Positions 48,696 to 60,419 of a DNA stretch of 64,000 nt are shown here, piece by piece; the stretch's first letter is position 1; the number at the start of each line of letters is the position of its first letter. This stretch comes from Umbelopsis ramanniana AG (Eukaryota > Mucoromycota > Umbelopsidomycetes > Umbelopsidales > Umbelopsidaceae): assembly GCF_025399195.1 (NCBI RefSeq), contig NW_026252144.1:62001-126000 (forward strand), read 5' to 3'. The position numbers and the translations under genes were made by a program. The notes beneath the pieces are model-generated. The model was not told the origin of the DNA. It saw only the letters and a list, made by a program, of their open reading frames with translations, and did no database searches.

Positions 48696-50791
48696 TTAAG
48701 ATTGAGCCAAGCAGAGGTGGCCGTTCTCTGCTACCTTCAGGACGATTTTTTTTAGATTTTGTAATTCATCGTCTGAAGTTGGGGTGGGTGGGGGTGTACC
48801 ATCACTTGATAAATTACCGTAGATGTCTCTCTTCTGCTTCATGCGTTCGGCATGGCGTCTAGCTTGTTCACGGTCCTTGCGAACTTCCTCGAGGAAATCA
48901 TCCACACCGTCACAGATGTTCTTCGTTGCATTTTGCAGCGAATACATCATGAAGAAGTTCTGAAGCTCAGCAGGAGCAATTTCCTCCTTGGGGAGTAGCT
49001 TGATAAGTCGTTCGAGGTCATGGCTGGCACTTTCGTCAAAAAATCGTTTATACATGTGGCGGATTTGAAACTCATCAGCCAACCCCATGTGCAGCTTCAT
49101 GTCGATTCGACCAGGGCGTAACAAAGCAGGTGGAAGTTTGCTAGTATCGTTACACGTCATGAAGACCACCGACCCTTCTTGACCAACGATGCCATCCAAA
49201 GCATTTAGCAAGCTGCTTAGAGAGATTCCGCCGCTAGTAGTCTTGGTGGTATCGGACGGTTCATCGTTCGTGTTCATTTTAACCGAATCAACGTCTTCAA
49301 TCAATAGAATGGAATTGCGAGGCTTGTGTTGTAAGCAGGACAAGAACCGGTTATCATCAAGTTCATTGTTAAGACTAATGATGGACACGTTCATATGGAG
49401 CTCTCCCTGAAAATCCCATCCTATATCAGCCCAGGTCATTGTATGCACCTTGTCGAATAGGGACTTACCGCAATGGCTTCGATGGTAGACGTTTTGCCAG
49501 TACCTGGAGGTCCATGGAGTAGGTAACCGCGACGGTATGGGATACCTCTCTTCTGGAACCATTCGCCTTGAGCAAGGAACGACTTGATGTCTATAAGAGG
49601 TTATTTAGAATTAAATGGCCCAGTTCCAATTTTATTTCCCATGGATCTACCTTTTAGTAGCGCCTCCTTCTGACCCTCCTTCATCACGACGGTTTCAAAG
49701 CGTCTAGGCACCTTGACAATGGAAGCGTCCCCTATGCATAGAAAGCGTAAGCCCATCCATTTACTGATGTTCACGGCATGGTCGATGGCACTTACATTCC
49801 CATTGACCCCAAGCTGTAAGAAACTGTTAGATTGGGTGTCAAGCTGTGGCACAGTCAAAAAGAGACTTACGTTGCAAAAGGTAACGATAGACAATGCACT
49901 ACGGGAAAAATCACTAGGTTAACTATTTCAAACTCAATGTCATGCCCTGACTTTCTCGCTTACCTTTCCAAATTTTTTATCATAATATCTGTCCTTCCAC
50001 TCTTCCAAGATCCCCTTTAGGGTGGCCATGCTACCAAACCGTATGCTGCTCCCCAAAAACAACAAATTAGAGTTAATCCACATGCGTGACCCAGTCCACC
50101 CCAGCCACTCACCGAACACTGATATATTCCGTCTGAGGAAGGAAGCGGTTGAACATGTCATCGTAGTTACTACCGGTATCGCTGCTCTTGTAGCGACTGA
50201 CCTCCAATCTATAGCCTTTGTAGGTGATGGTATTGACCTGGCCGAGGGCTGCCACCAACAGTGAGTTCAGCAGTTATAATAAACATAAATAAAATAAAAA
50301 CACTCACGTGGGCCAAGGACAACGCTGGGCCTTTGAGGATTGGCTACATTTTCGTCATCACTCTCGTCGCCTTCCCATTGCGCACGGGCCACGGCCTCGC
50401 TGAGCCTAGGCAGTTGACTGGTCTTTTCCGATAAAAATTCACTGACACAGCCAAAGATAGGGTCACCATGCTCGATCATGATGGTGGCATAGAACAACGT
50501 GAAAAGCCAGTTCCAAGCGGCTTGGTACATTGCTAGGTAAACCTCATAAAGTACGGCTACATAGACCCATCAGTTTTGTAGATCCTTCGTAAACAAAAAA
50601 AGTCGATGAAGGTACTTACAGTAAGCATAAACGCCAAAGCCGACAATGACCACATCGTTATTCAAATAGCGGGTTAGCATAGCAAAAAGACGAGGGCCAA
50701 TAATTTGGATCCATGCTTCAGGTTCGCTGTAATGTTCGAGCGTAGTGATGGTTTGGTTTAAATACTGAGGTATATCGGCAAGAAGTATCAT
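48696..50791 (-). CDS. BCS1: Bcs1-like AAA ATPase of the mitochondrial inner membrane
   Basis: Begins at 50791 ([20 protein letters not shown]), with a hydrophobic segment [18 protein letters not shown] second possible membrane-proximal segment is [15 protein letters not shown]. The Bcs1-specific domain follows, then the AAA module: Walker A in [20 protein letters not shown], Walker B in [11 protein letters not shown], and the second region of homology in [20 protein letters not shown] with [15 protein letters not shown]. In yeast, Bcs1 translocates folded Rieske protein Rip1 across the inner membrane. The C-terminal tail after the AAA lid is long and charged. The family is sure. Whether it is true Bcs1 or a Bcs1-like paralog is less so, since fungi often have several. 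Confidence 0.87.
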
Positions 50792-51220
50792 GGTAGTAGA
50801 GAAATGGTAAGAAAAGAGCAACCCAGCTATGAAGCAGCTTTTATAAGGAGATCAAAAAGTGTGAAGGTAACTGCGCCAATGTGCTAAGCACAAACAAAAG
50901 CTCGGCTCGCGTCTGCTGATATAGATCGCGTAGTCATGGGTTCGGAGAACGGGTGCGATGAAGGGCTGCGGTGGATTGGGGGGGGAGGGTGTGCTTGAAG
51001 TCACATGACTCGGTTCGACCACAGCGAACGGACCTTCAAACTGAGTCTCTCTTTCTCTCACTTTTTGTTCAGACGCTCGTCATTGGGGCATTGTGTGTTT
51101 GACTGTGATCGAAGCTACTCCCCCCACCATTGCACTGCATTCCGCCATAACGCCAACCGAGGTCGACATAAGCCATCAGCCATTTAGATCTAAGCTTCTA
51201 TATAGAGAGGACTGAAGAAC
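50792..51220. promoter_or_regulatory. Divergent intergenic region, Bcs1-like and PP2A-B56 genes
   Basis: About 430 bases separate the two translation starts. Toward the Bcs1-like gene the minus strand has a TATA-like ctccttataaaa at 50839-50850, about 50 bases before the ATG. The G run ggggggga near 50980 stands out. The plus-strand side is T/C-rich (gagtctctctttctctcac) near 51042-51065. Confidence 0.4.
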
Positions 51221-54084
51221 ATGATGAAAGGACTCAAGGGAGTTGTACGTGTCGCTGTTAGGCATAGACCATTCTGGGCAATATGTCGTAACCTTGAATC
51301 ATCGAACGATTTTTCTAAACCTCATTCTCCATGCACAGCTTTCAAGGTCGAAATCCTCTTCGACGCCATCGCAAGTCAATCCGCCAGCCGCTACCACGAG
51401 CAGTGATTCAAAGCAACGCTCTACTGGCGTCCATTCACCCGCTCAACGACAAATCACTGAGCAACCTTCTAACAAGCCAACCCTACCCGCTATCTCAATA
51501 ACCAATACACCTACTCCTGATCCGGTACGTTGACCGCACCCTTATTTAATTCAGCCACACTCATTGACAGATCAAATTTTTTTTAACCTATATTCCCTTC
51601 GTTTAGCCAACGCATTCTCCTTCCTCAAAATCTCCTTCCCTTGGAAAGCCTAGCAACGATCCCATCAAAAATGCTTCTATCAACAGAATCAAGGCTACAC
51701 CAAAGGATTCCATTCCGGCTAGTAAATCCCCGAGAAGGCAAAAAAGCTCGCGATTCTATTCTCAAGAAAATATAGAATTGGAGAAATTACCCAATTTCAA
51801 TGGTAGGTTCGACATTGGAGGTGAATACGTGTGATACATTGTCTCACCTCCCTTCTACAGAGGTTCCTACTCACCAACGCCATGAACTGTTTTTGAGAAA
51901 ATTGATACAATGCCAGGTGGTGTTTGATTTCAACGATGCATCATCCCAACTCAAAGGAAAGGAGATTAAACGGCAGGCTTTGCAAGAAATGATAGACTAC
52001 ATTGTCACTACCAAAGGGGCTATTGTAGATCCGATTTATCCAGAGGCCATTCGAATGGTACGCTTTGTGTAAACTCACTTCATACCTGTCAACGGTACTA
52101 ACATCACTAAACTTCTTTTTTATTCTAAAAGTTCTCAATCAATCTATTTCGCACCATCCCACCGCAGGTCAACCCTGTGGGCGATGCCTTTGATCCAGAG
52201 GAGGATGAACCTGTACTTGAAATGGCATGGCCGCATCTACAGTTGGTGTATGAATTCTTTTTACGATTTGTGGAGTCACCAGATTTCAACACCAGCATTT
52301 CAAAGCGTTACATAGATCAAAAGTTCATACTTCAGGTAGAGATCAGTGGGTGTAGGGTTTTTCCTAGACGTGCGTCATACTAAACCTCGAACATCCTTTA
52401 GCTCCTTGAACTGTTTGATAGCGAGGATCCTAGGGAGCGGGACTTCCTCAAAACCACGTTACATCGCATCTATGGAAAATTTCTCAATCTTCGTGCATTC
52501 ATCAGAAGGTCCATCAACAACATCTTTTTTCAGTTTATCTACGAAACAGAGCGACATAATGGGATTGCCGAGTTGCTAGAAATCCTTGGAAGGTGAGCAC
52601 TGGATGGAAATGCATGGGATCATGCCCTTGAATTCTAAACCCTATACTGTCAATCCTTTACAGTATCATCAATGGATTTGCCCTACCTCTTAAGGAAGAG
52701 CATAAATCATTCCTGACGAGAGTATTGATACCTTTGCATAAAGTCAAGTCATTGTCATTGTACCATCCGCAGCTGGCTTACTGCGTTGTGCAATTCTTAG
52801 AAAAGGATCAAGCCTTGACCGAGGAGGTATAGCATGAAACGGGGAGCTGTGACGCAAGTGAAATATTAGGTCGCTCAACTAGTTTTCTAATTGGCAGGTT
52901 GTCATGGGTCTGTTGCGGTATTGGCCAAAGATTAACAGCCCCAAAGAAGTCATGTTCCTTCATGAAATTGAAGAAATATTGGATTTAATCGAACCTAATG
53001 AGTTTCAAAAAGTGATGAAGCCGCTCTTCCAACGATTAGCCCAATGTGTTTCTAGTTCACACTTCCAGGTAGGCCGCAGTCGGTTTCCGTGGTTACCAAT
53101 GAAATTGACTAACCGTTTTTTGCTCCAGGTTGCAGAGCGTGCGCTGGCATTTTGGAACAACGAATATGTTGTCAATTTAATGGGGGATAATATCGATGTG
53201 ATCATGCCCATCATGTTTCCTGCACTCTATGAGAATACAAAGACCCACTGGAACAGGTAAAATCATAAATTTTTCTTAGCTTAGCATTGGCCCGCGTGAC
53301 GTAGTAACCTTTTTCAATTTGTCCTCCTGCAGAGCTATACATAGCTCCGTGTATAATGCTTTAAAGATATTTGCTGACATAAGTCCAAGACTGTACGATA
53401 GCTGTACACTCGAGTATAATGAACGAGTTCAAAAGTGAGTCATCCATCCATGTTCTCCCCCCCCCCCCAAAAAAAATGTTGACTGACGCTTGGCTAGGTC
53501 ACAAAAACAAAGAGAGGATCGAACCTTGTTTTGGAAAATGATAGAGTCAGATGCAAGAGAACAGCGAGGAAAACGCTTGTCAACGGAAATGCCTAAACCA
53601 GTGTCCGCCGGCTACCATCAAGGGTTTACAAGAGGTAAGGTTTGAGGAAATGCCCTATTCTGGATGATCCGTCGGGCTGATGTGGTTTCGCTTACACAGA
53701 CAGTGCAAACGGAAATTCAAACGATGGCGTGCAATATAGAGAGGAGGGCAGCGACGGTCTAGACCAGGATATGGTGAGTTGAACACACAATTGGTCTATG
53801 TGGACGTAAGTAGTTATTAATAGTTGGCTGGTAGCGCTCATTTGATACAGCTTCCAACCCTCACTTGCGTAGAAAATCCAGGATACCCATGGATGCATCG
53901 GTAAGCTGAGCTCAATCAAGTAGGATGGGTTTCCCGATCCACACAAAAAACTTATACTCTGTAGGTCCTGAATGAACTTCAACACTACCAGAGCCCAGAC
54001 GATAGATCTATGAGGGTCGATGTCACCACCCCACCTTCTCAAGACACATTCCAATCCCATACCCCCACTTCCTTTACAGGATAA
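51221..54084 (+). CDS. RTS1: Protein phosphatase 2A regulatory subunit B' (B56 family)
   Basis: A short first exon (MMKGLKG) appears to be spliced, donor GTTGTACG and acceptor TGCACAG near 51341, to [21 protein letters not shown] disordered N-terminus follows. The B56 HEAT-repeat core comes next in about ten exons: [159 protein letters not shown] and [20 protein letters not shown]. These match B56 without gaps. It directs PP2A to substrates with LxxIxE motifs and acts in stress response and mitosis. The tail is Ser/Thr-rich and ends at a TAA at 54082-54084. Confidence 0.94.
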
Positions 54085-54321
54085 TTTCCCTCGATCCATG
54101 GCTCACCGCGCGCCTCTCTAGCCTGCATCGGCATGTTCTTTCTGCTCGATCAGCGCCTCCTCCGTCATTCAACTGCGCTTTCCCATACAGTGTAGTCATT
54201 CCCTTTCAAATCGCTGTAACCTATCTGTTTATCGCAATTCATCCTTTTTGCACTCTAGTAAAAAAGTAAACAGCACATACCAAAAAATATTATTCTATGT
54301 ACATTGGGGGGTAACTGTAAA

Positions 54322-54661
54322 CTATTGGTTCTTGGACACTTGTTTTTCAAGCTGATTCTGCTTGGCTTTGTACGAACTAGTCACCTCGTTGCGGTCTGGT
54401 GCCCGGAAAAAAATATTCGATCCATGCACTTTGCGTTCATATACAGCCTGCGAGGTGTGAGTGGAAATAGAGTGTGGTTTTGCGGAACTGGGTATACTTA
54501 CTGCTGAGGGCTTGAGAGACGACAATTCGCTTTGAATCACTGCGATTTCCTTCAACTAGTAAGAAAAAACAATGAGCTTACAGTTCTATGATGTAGCATA
54601 CTGCCCGTATTGAATTCACATGTCTACATGCCTGTGATTGTACTTTTTGTTGGGATGACAT
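54322..54661 (-). CDS. Small prefoldin/ASDURF-like coiled-coil protein
   Basis: Three exons (54620-54661, 54502-54555, 54322-54447) give 73 residues in phase throughout. The protein is a short beta-prefoldin-type hairpin: helix LKEIAVIQSELSSLKPSA, then AVYERKVHGSNIFFRAPDRN, then helix EVTSSYKAKQNQLEKQ. The central VY...SNIFF..DR pattern is the core of beta-type prefoldins and resembles human ASDURF, a PAQosome (R2TP/prefoldin-like) subunit. The first intron begins at GTGAATTC at 54619. A GC donor just upstream (CAG|GCATGT) would also keep the frame and shorten exon 1 by four codons. The start is the ATG at 54661. It is divergent from the acidic-protein gene, with 328 bases between starts. The identity is by pattern only. 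Confidence 0.65.
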
Positions 54662-54989
54662 TATTATGAACGGCAGGATAAAAGAAAATTGAGAGAGCCG
54701 GAGTTTGCAGTGTTGAACATTTTTTTGTTCAGAGCACTGCTTTCTTTCCTGGTCACCTGTAAGTTGATGAGAGGACAGGCACATTAAGGCACGCGGGATG
54801 GATTGAAATGAAGAACAGCCAGCATACTATGGGCCATAGCTGCTGTCATAGCATGTCAAGAACACGAAGTCAAAAAAAGAATAGCACACAGTGATTGTTG
54901 TAGGCTGGGTGACTGCTCCCTGGGCAAGGCGCGAAAAGAAAAATCAACTCCTGGAATGTGGGCAGCCTTTTATCAGTCTGGACACCGAA
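54662..54989. other. Divergent intergenic region
   Basis: Shared upstream region of the ASDURF-like and acidic-protein genes. T-rich near 54719-54729. No other feature was seen. A frame upstream of 54990 is in phase with the acidic protein but opens with sequence that looks non-coding. Confidence 0.4.
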
Positions 54990-56591
54990 ATGGCAACCGG
55001 TCGCAATCGCCTAGCCGCTCTCACTGGCGACGACACGTTCCAGTTTACATTCAGTGTACCAGTTCCCAAGTTCCAACCACCAACGTACCAGCGGTCAGAA
55101 AAGCCTGAGCCATCGTCTGATAATTCTACACCAGATTCCAGCTGCTCTCAGCTTTTGTTTTCGCTCATTCCAGAAAGCCATGACGGCGATGGAAGTGACG
55201 AAAGCGAGATCGCGGACGAAGAAAAGGGTCAAGAGGAGGACGACCGTGCCCATCATGAATCGCATGCCAAGGAATCACCAGAGGAATTAATGACAACAGC
55301 TGCTCATCCCCCCAAAGCTTCTTCTGGACAAGTCGTCGTTCGCAGGTTGAGAACACGAAGCGTTATTGTATCCGACGATGCCGCACAAAAACCCTCCAGA
55401 AAGACAACCGCCAAACGTAAGCCTATTCAGCGTAAACGCAAAGCAGACCCGAACGACGAAAATAGCCATCAGCATCTTTCAAACGCACCAACGACGGACG
55501 AGGATGACGTTCATGCAGCTGCTAAAGACGAAGACAAGGTGATTATTTTTTCTTCTTCTTTTTGTGAAAGTGCATTGTAGCCTCTTACTCAGACGCTATA
55601 TAGGCCCCACCGACCAAGGTTCGACGATCTTGGAAATCGAGATACACAGATGAGTCGTCTGAGAGAGTAGGCTTGAAAGAAACAAACGACCGATACTCTT
55701 TTACCAAAGGCGCTTTGGCTGCTGCATCAGAGGTAAGCGAGCTTTGTGTAATTGTAGATTAGGGTGGAGCATTTGCTGATGGTTCTTGCTAGATCAAGCA
55801 AGATCACCATGACGACCATAGCTATTCAACTGAAAACTCGCTTCTTGAGATGTCACACCATGAACACTCACGTCTTGAAATCTCACAACTTGAAGACTCC
55901 GGCATTGAGAACTCTCTTGAGATATCTCAACTGGAAGAGTCCAAAATCGAAACCTCCCACCTTGCGGACTCGCATCTTGAATTTCGAAGTGGATATGACT
56001 ATTTCGTCGGTGTCAGCGAGGAAGAAAACGATGATTACGGCTATCATGGGTCGGATGAACATGAAGGCAGTGGAGTAGGACATATTTTGGATGCTTCGGA
56101 TGCACTGAAGTTGATCAAGCAGCGACGCCAGGAAAGGCTGTCTAAAACCACAAACCCACCACCCCAAGTTGACAGTTGTGAATCCTTACCGCCCTCCAGC
56201 CTCCCTCCAGCCAAAGCTGAAAGAATGGTCCCCACGTCCAAATCAGAAGACTTTTGTTATGTTGATTCTGACTGTGAAGAACCACCGCCTCCGGACGCGC
56301 GAAACGACGAGGATGGACGTAAACTTGTCTATGTATTGTAAGTAGTTGAAACAGTGTCTTTTTGAGCGAATGTGAATGTCTAATTTGATTTTTTTTTTTT
56401 GCAGCCGCGGGCAACGCTATTTCACAGATGTCGACCTGACGGAAATCCCTTGGGCGGCGGCAGATAGCGAGGATGAAGATGACTTACAACAAATCCGGTT
56501 TAAGCCTAGGGTTCTTTGGCCTGATCATCCAGAGGACGCCAATAGTCGAATCAAGCTAAGAGATACCCCCGTGAACTCCAGGTTATTGTAA
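54990..56591 (+). CDS. Acidic, disordered protein with pentad repeat and conserved C-terminus
   Basis: Exons 54990-55538, 55604-55732, 55793-56337 and 56405-56591 give 469 residues with consistent phases. The start ATG at 54990 has a good context (ccgaaATGG). The N-terminal half is acidic, then basic (KPSRKTTAKRKPIQRKRK, a likely nuclear signal), and strongly disordered. In the third exon a pentad repeat with Ser at every fifth place runs over about 50 residues (RLEIS QLEDS GIENS then, after a one-residue break, QLEES KIETS HLADS). The C-terminus is more ordered: RKLVYVFRGQRYFTDVDLTE, IPWAAADSEDEDD, and a final RFKPRVLWPDH. It looks nuclear. I recognise no family and cannot state a function. 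Confidence 0.62.
55841..55990 (+). repeat. Pentad repeat region in the acidic protein
   Basis: Roughly ten consecutive 5-residue units with the pattern x-L/I-E-x-S (LLEMS, RLEIS, QLEDS, GIENS, QLEES, KIETS, HLADS) with one unit shortened to four. DNA copies are 15 bases, diverged, so protein-level selection rather than recent slippage is suggested. Confidence 0.6.
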
Positions 56592-56955
56592 AATATGTAT
56601 ATATCATCCTCCGTCAATGTCTGGCTCGCTCGCTCGATTGACAACGTTGTATTCCCCCTTGCTCTGCACTTTCTAGTACTTCTTCGTTATTTCCCCCCCC
56701 CCACCCAATTCACACACCTTACCATGACGCTTAGTCCATTGACTATGTTGTCTTTTTTGCTCCTTCTTGATCTATCACACTTGATTTGCATTAAACATTT
56801 GAAAAAAATAGGAATGTAGTGGGCAAAATGGCAATGTGTTTATTGATTGGCACTAATACATTAAATCGTACACGTTATACTGTATAAGGCGGTCAGATCG
56901 GCTAGGACACTGCGTCAAGGACCAACGCAGGTTATATATAGTTGGGAGGGCAGAA
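56592..56955. other. Intergenic region between two convergent genes
   Basis: 3' UTR material of both flanking genes. A 10-base C run lies near 56692. No gene was seen. Confidence 0.5.
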
Positions 56956-59607
56956 TTACCACTGAGGAGTGAATCCCAAGGAATTTTCATTCATGATGGG
57001 GGCCGAGATACTGTGAGCAAACATGGCATTTTGTCTCGCAGCTTCGTCTGCTTGCCTAGCCTTGCGACGTCGGTAAGCGCGCACAGCGACCACCGTCATG
57101 CCGGCGTAGAGGACTGTAGCGCCACCCACCGAGCAACCGATGATCACGGCACGGGAAGGTCCGCCGCTGGTGGTTGTATTAGCGTTGGCTGCGCCCACGG
57201 TCAAGCCATTAGGATCCGTAACAGTGTTGCCGCTGGAGGTAGCTACAATGGAGAAAAAAGAATCAGACAATGCATCAAAAGCATGTCATGCATGCGCCAT
57301 TGCTAACTTACTGTCAGTGTTGTTGGTAAGTGGGTAAGTGGTGTCTAAAAGGGTAGCCAGCTGGCCGTTGTTGATGGAGTACAAGCTGCTGGTTGGGTCA
57401 CGAATGGCCAATTGAAGATCACTGACTTGGTCACTGGGGATAGACAGGGTCGTGACAATACCACCGACGGTTGAACGACGAGCTTTTCGTCGTGTAGAGC
57501 CAACACCGCCGGCACTGATAATGGACACTACAATGATTTGATCAGGTGTCAGATCCACCGCACTGGAAATAAGAAGCGGGATAGCCTGGACGAACTGAGC
57601 AGTCAACAGAGGGTCAGCCACCATTTGAACGTAGGAGAGCGAGTTGAACTTGAGCGCAACCGGAGTATTTCCATCTGTAAAAGGCGGGTTAATAACTTGC
57701 CTATCTTGCCGCTGCTGACATAAAATGCATGGTCTGTACCTGGAATAATGGCTCCAGCGTTGGGAGCAATGACAGCCGGCACATCTTGAGAACTGTTATC
57801 GACGGTACCGGTTGTAGTGGGGGCGGCGGCAGAAACATCGGTCGTACTGGGGATCAAACTCTCCGTGGCAACGCTGAAACTAGGAGGAAGCCATGAGAGA
57901 GTTTGGTAGTGGTAGGTCGATGATGGGGTCAGAATCACAGAGGGCGTTTGCACAACCACGTTCGATGTTGTAGTGACTGCATCCGAAGTTGTTGTAGGCA
58001 AGGCACTATGAACAAATGAAAAGAAATAATGGTTAATTAAGGTCAATGCTGGGGATACTATTATATAAATACTATCTCGTACTCGGTGGTGGTCAAGACA
58101 GCTGTCTCGGTGGCAGTGGTAGACTCTGGAGCCTCGGTAGTCGTCATCTCAGGAGTAGTTGTGGGCGTTACGGGATCTACAGTGGTGGTCTCGGTCGCAG
58201 ACTCGGTGGTGGACGAAGCCTCGGTTTCTGTGGTCGTGGTTGCGGCATCAGTAGTAGTGGCAGTAGTTTGGTCTTCCGTCGATGTGGTAGTAGCTGAATC
58301 ACTGGTAGTAGTAGCTGCATCACTGGTAGTAGTAGCTGAATCACTGGTGGTAGTAGCTGCGTCAGTGGTGGTAGTATCTGCGTCAGTGGTGGTAGTAGCT
58401 TTGTCAGTGGTAGTAGTAGCTGTATCAGTGATGGTAGTAGCTGCGTCAGTGGTGGTAGTAGCTGCATCAGTGGTAGTGGTAGTAGCTGTATCAGTGGTTG
58501 TAGTAGCTTTGTCAGTGGTAGTAGTAGCTGCGTCAGTGGTGGTAGTAGCTGTATCAGTGGTGGTAGTAGCTGTATCAGTGGTGGTAGTAGCTGTATCAGT
58601 GGTGGTAGTAGCTGCATCAGTTGTAGCAGTAGCTGATTTACTGGTGGTAGTAGCTGCATCAGTGGTGGTGGTGGTGGTAGCATCAGCAGTACTAGTAGTA
58701 GTAGTAGTAGTAGTAGTAGGATCAACTGTACTAGTAGTAGTGGTGGTCTCAGCATCCGTTGTGGTAGACGCTGTGGTGGACTTTGTGTCAGTGGTGGTGG
58801 TGGTAGTGGTGGTGCTATCATCTGTGGTGGTAGCAGTAGTAGTAGTAGACTTGTCCTCCGTGGTGGCAGTGGTAGCCTTATCATCCTCTGAAGATGCAGT
58901 AGTGGCCTTTGCATCATCAGTGGTGGCTGCCTTGGTATCATCTGAAGATGTAGTAGTGGCCTTTACATCATCAGTGGTAGTGCTATCATGAGCAGTGGTG
59001 GTAGCATCCGATTTGTTGTCAGTAGTGGCTGCCTTGTCATCGTCTGAAGATATAGTAGTAGCCTTTGCATCATCAGTGGTAGTGCTATCATGAGCAGTGG
59101 TGGTAGCATCCGATTTGTTGTCAGTAGTGGCTGCCTTGTCATCATCTGTGGTAGTAGTGGACTTGTCGGCATCGGTGGTGGTGGTAGGGTGGTCAGAAGT
59201 TGTGGTATGGGTCACTTCGTCGGTGGCGGTAGTAATATCGGCTTCAAGCTTTTGAATGGCTTTGGTATGGTATGCGGCTGCTGTCGAAATTACAACAGTG
59301 GCCTCGGTTTTTTTGGCAGTCAGCGTCACTACATGTGAAGAGTGTAAAGTGCTAGTATGCTTTTTGCTGAGGGTGATTTTGCTGGTGGTGGTTTTGCTGC
59401 CGGTGGTGGTATGGCTGAGGTGGGATACAGTTGTCTCTCCTCGCTATGAAAATGAAGGTTTTCAACAAGGTGCTCTACTATAAAAACACGCATCCGTGGA
59501 GTACCAATGTTTACCTTAAGCAAGCCGTCTGCGGCATAGGCCTGAGGGCTAATGAAAGCCAACAGCAAGCAAACAAAAAAGAATGGAATGAAGTGTACTT
59601 TAGTCAT
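56956..59607 (-). CDS. Signalling-mucin-like type I transmembrane protein
   Basis: Five exons (59515-59607, 58083-59443, 57740-58005, 57312-57674, 56956-57242) give 789 residues with matching phases. Signal peptide: MTKVHFIPFFFVCLLLAFIS, followed by PQAYA. A Lys-Arg pair at the first splice could be a Kex2-type site. A very long Thr/Asp/Ala-rich mucin region follows, made mostly of degenerate seven-residue units (ATTTTDA/ATTTTDT/ATTTTDK). An ordered juxtamembrane region comes next (VQMVADPLLTAQFVQAIPLL, DLTPDQIIVVSIISAGG), and one transmembrane helix (AVIIGCSVGGATVLYAGMTV). The short basic cytoplasmic tail begins RAYRRRKARQ and ends LGFTPQW. The layout recalls Msb2-type osmosensing mucins, but homology to them is not shown by a motif I can name. 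Confidence 0.75.
58316..58700 (-). repeat. 21-bp minisatellite encoding ATTTTDx heptads
   Basis: About 18 near-copies of a 21-base unit (on the plus strand gtagtagctgcatcagtggtg with changes) follow one another. Each encodes seven residues of the mucin, usually ATTTTD plus A, T, K or S. Copy number is likely to vary between strains. Confidence 0.7.
58930..59140 (-). repeat. 102-bp tandem duplication in the mucin gene
   Basis: Two almost identical 102-base units lie side by side, with matching points such as tgctatcatgagcagtggtg at 58981 and 59083. The 34-residue unit contains DDKAATTDNKSDATTTAHDS and then TTTDDxKATTxSS. The spacing is exactly a whole number of codons, so the frame is kept. 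The copies differ by only a few bases, so the event is recent. Confidence 0.7.
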
Positions 59608-60419
59608 CCGATCCTCTGGATCAATGTCGAGATAACTGCATACGGCGACGGGAAAGGAGAGGTGCTGGTTCGGCTTCGATAAAAGAACGAAGGTGAAGAG
59701 GGAGTCGAGATGACGCGAAACCGAGAAAGAAGTTTTTGCAAGAAAGAAAAAGAGAGAATCTTAAGCAAAAGTCGTTTGTTGCCGGAATTCATCATGGTCT
59801 TCGTGCCACCTTGGCTTACAAGCCTGGACTCTATTTTTTTTGAATGCTTGAGAGGGGGGCCGATTGCTATATTGGGCAGCAGTTCAAGAAAAATGGCTTG
59901 CTGGCTTTATAAGCGGATGAATTTACACACTTCTTTAACGAACAACGTCAAGATATTAGCTTCATTGGTAAGCTCACGCTTTGACAAGCATTTTGAATGA
60001 ATTTTCTATTACAGGCTACGTTGGTTGTAACTATTCAGCCTAGTCTAGTTATATTAACGTCTAGTAAGCTGTAATCGGACTTGGTCTAGTACGACTGTAC
60101 AGAGCACGAGGAGGCGCTTCTTGAGAAACCGTTGCACAAGAGTCTTTTCAACAGCGAATCGCCGCTCAAGCAGAGGGTTGTGCCAGGCTCTGCTTCCAAT
60201 GCTCTACCCAGTTTGCAGCTTGCTCTGCTCCGATCTACCGTTTTTGCACACAAAATAATACTTTAATATATATTTCTGGTTCACTATTTATGATCGGCAG
60301 TTTGTCAATTAAACTCCACATGGTTAACACGATTGGGAAGCATTTAACACGCTTTGAGTAAAATTACTATGGCATAATTTGCTGCAATATTCCTGAGTTT
60401 TTTTTTTTGCTTTCTGTCT
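59608..60419. other. Intergenic region of about 0.8 kb
   Basis: Upstream region of the mucin gene on the left and 3' region of the SR gene on the right. The left part is purine-rich (gaacgaaggtgaagagggagtcgag). No gene was supported; frames near 59710-60000 show no motif. Confidence 0.45.

Noticed and set aside
58177-58941. Second minus-strand frame in the mucin, Pro/Leu-rich
   Set aside because: Out-of-frame reading of the same repeats, with no start context or splice partner.
58086-58991. 301-residue Val/Ser-rich frame opposite the mucin
   Set aside because: It arises from the repeat DNA (GTGGTAGTA units) read on the other strand. The spliced minus-strand gene with signal peptide and membrane segment explains the region.
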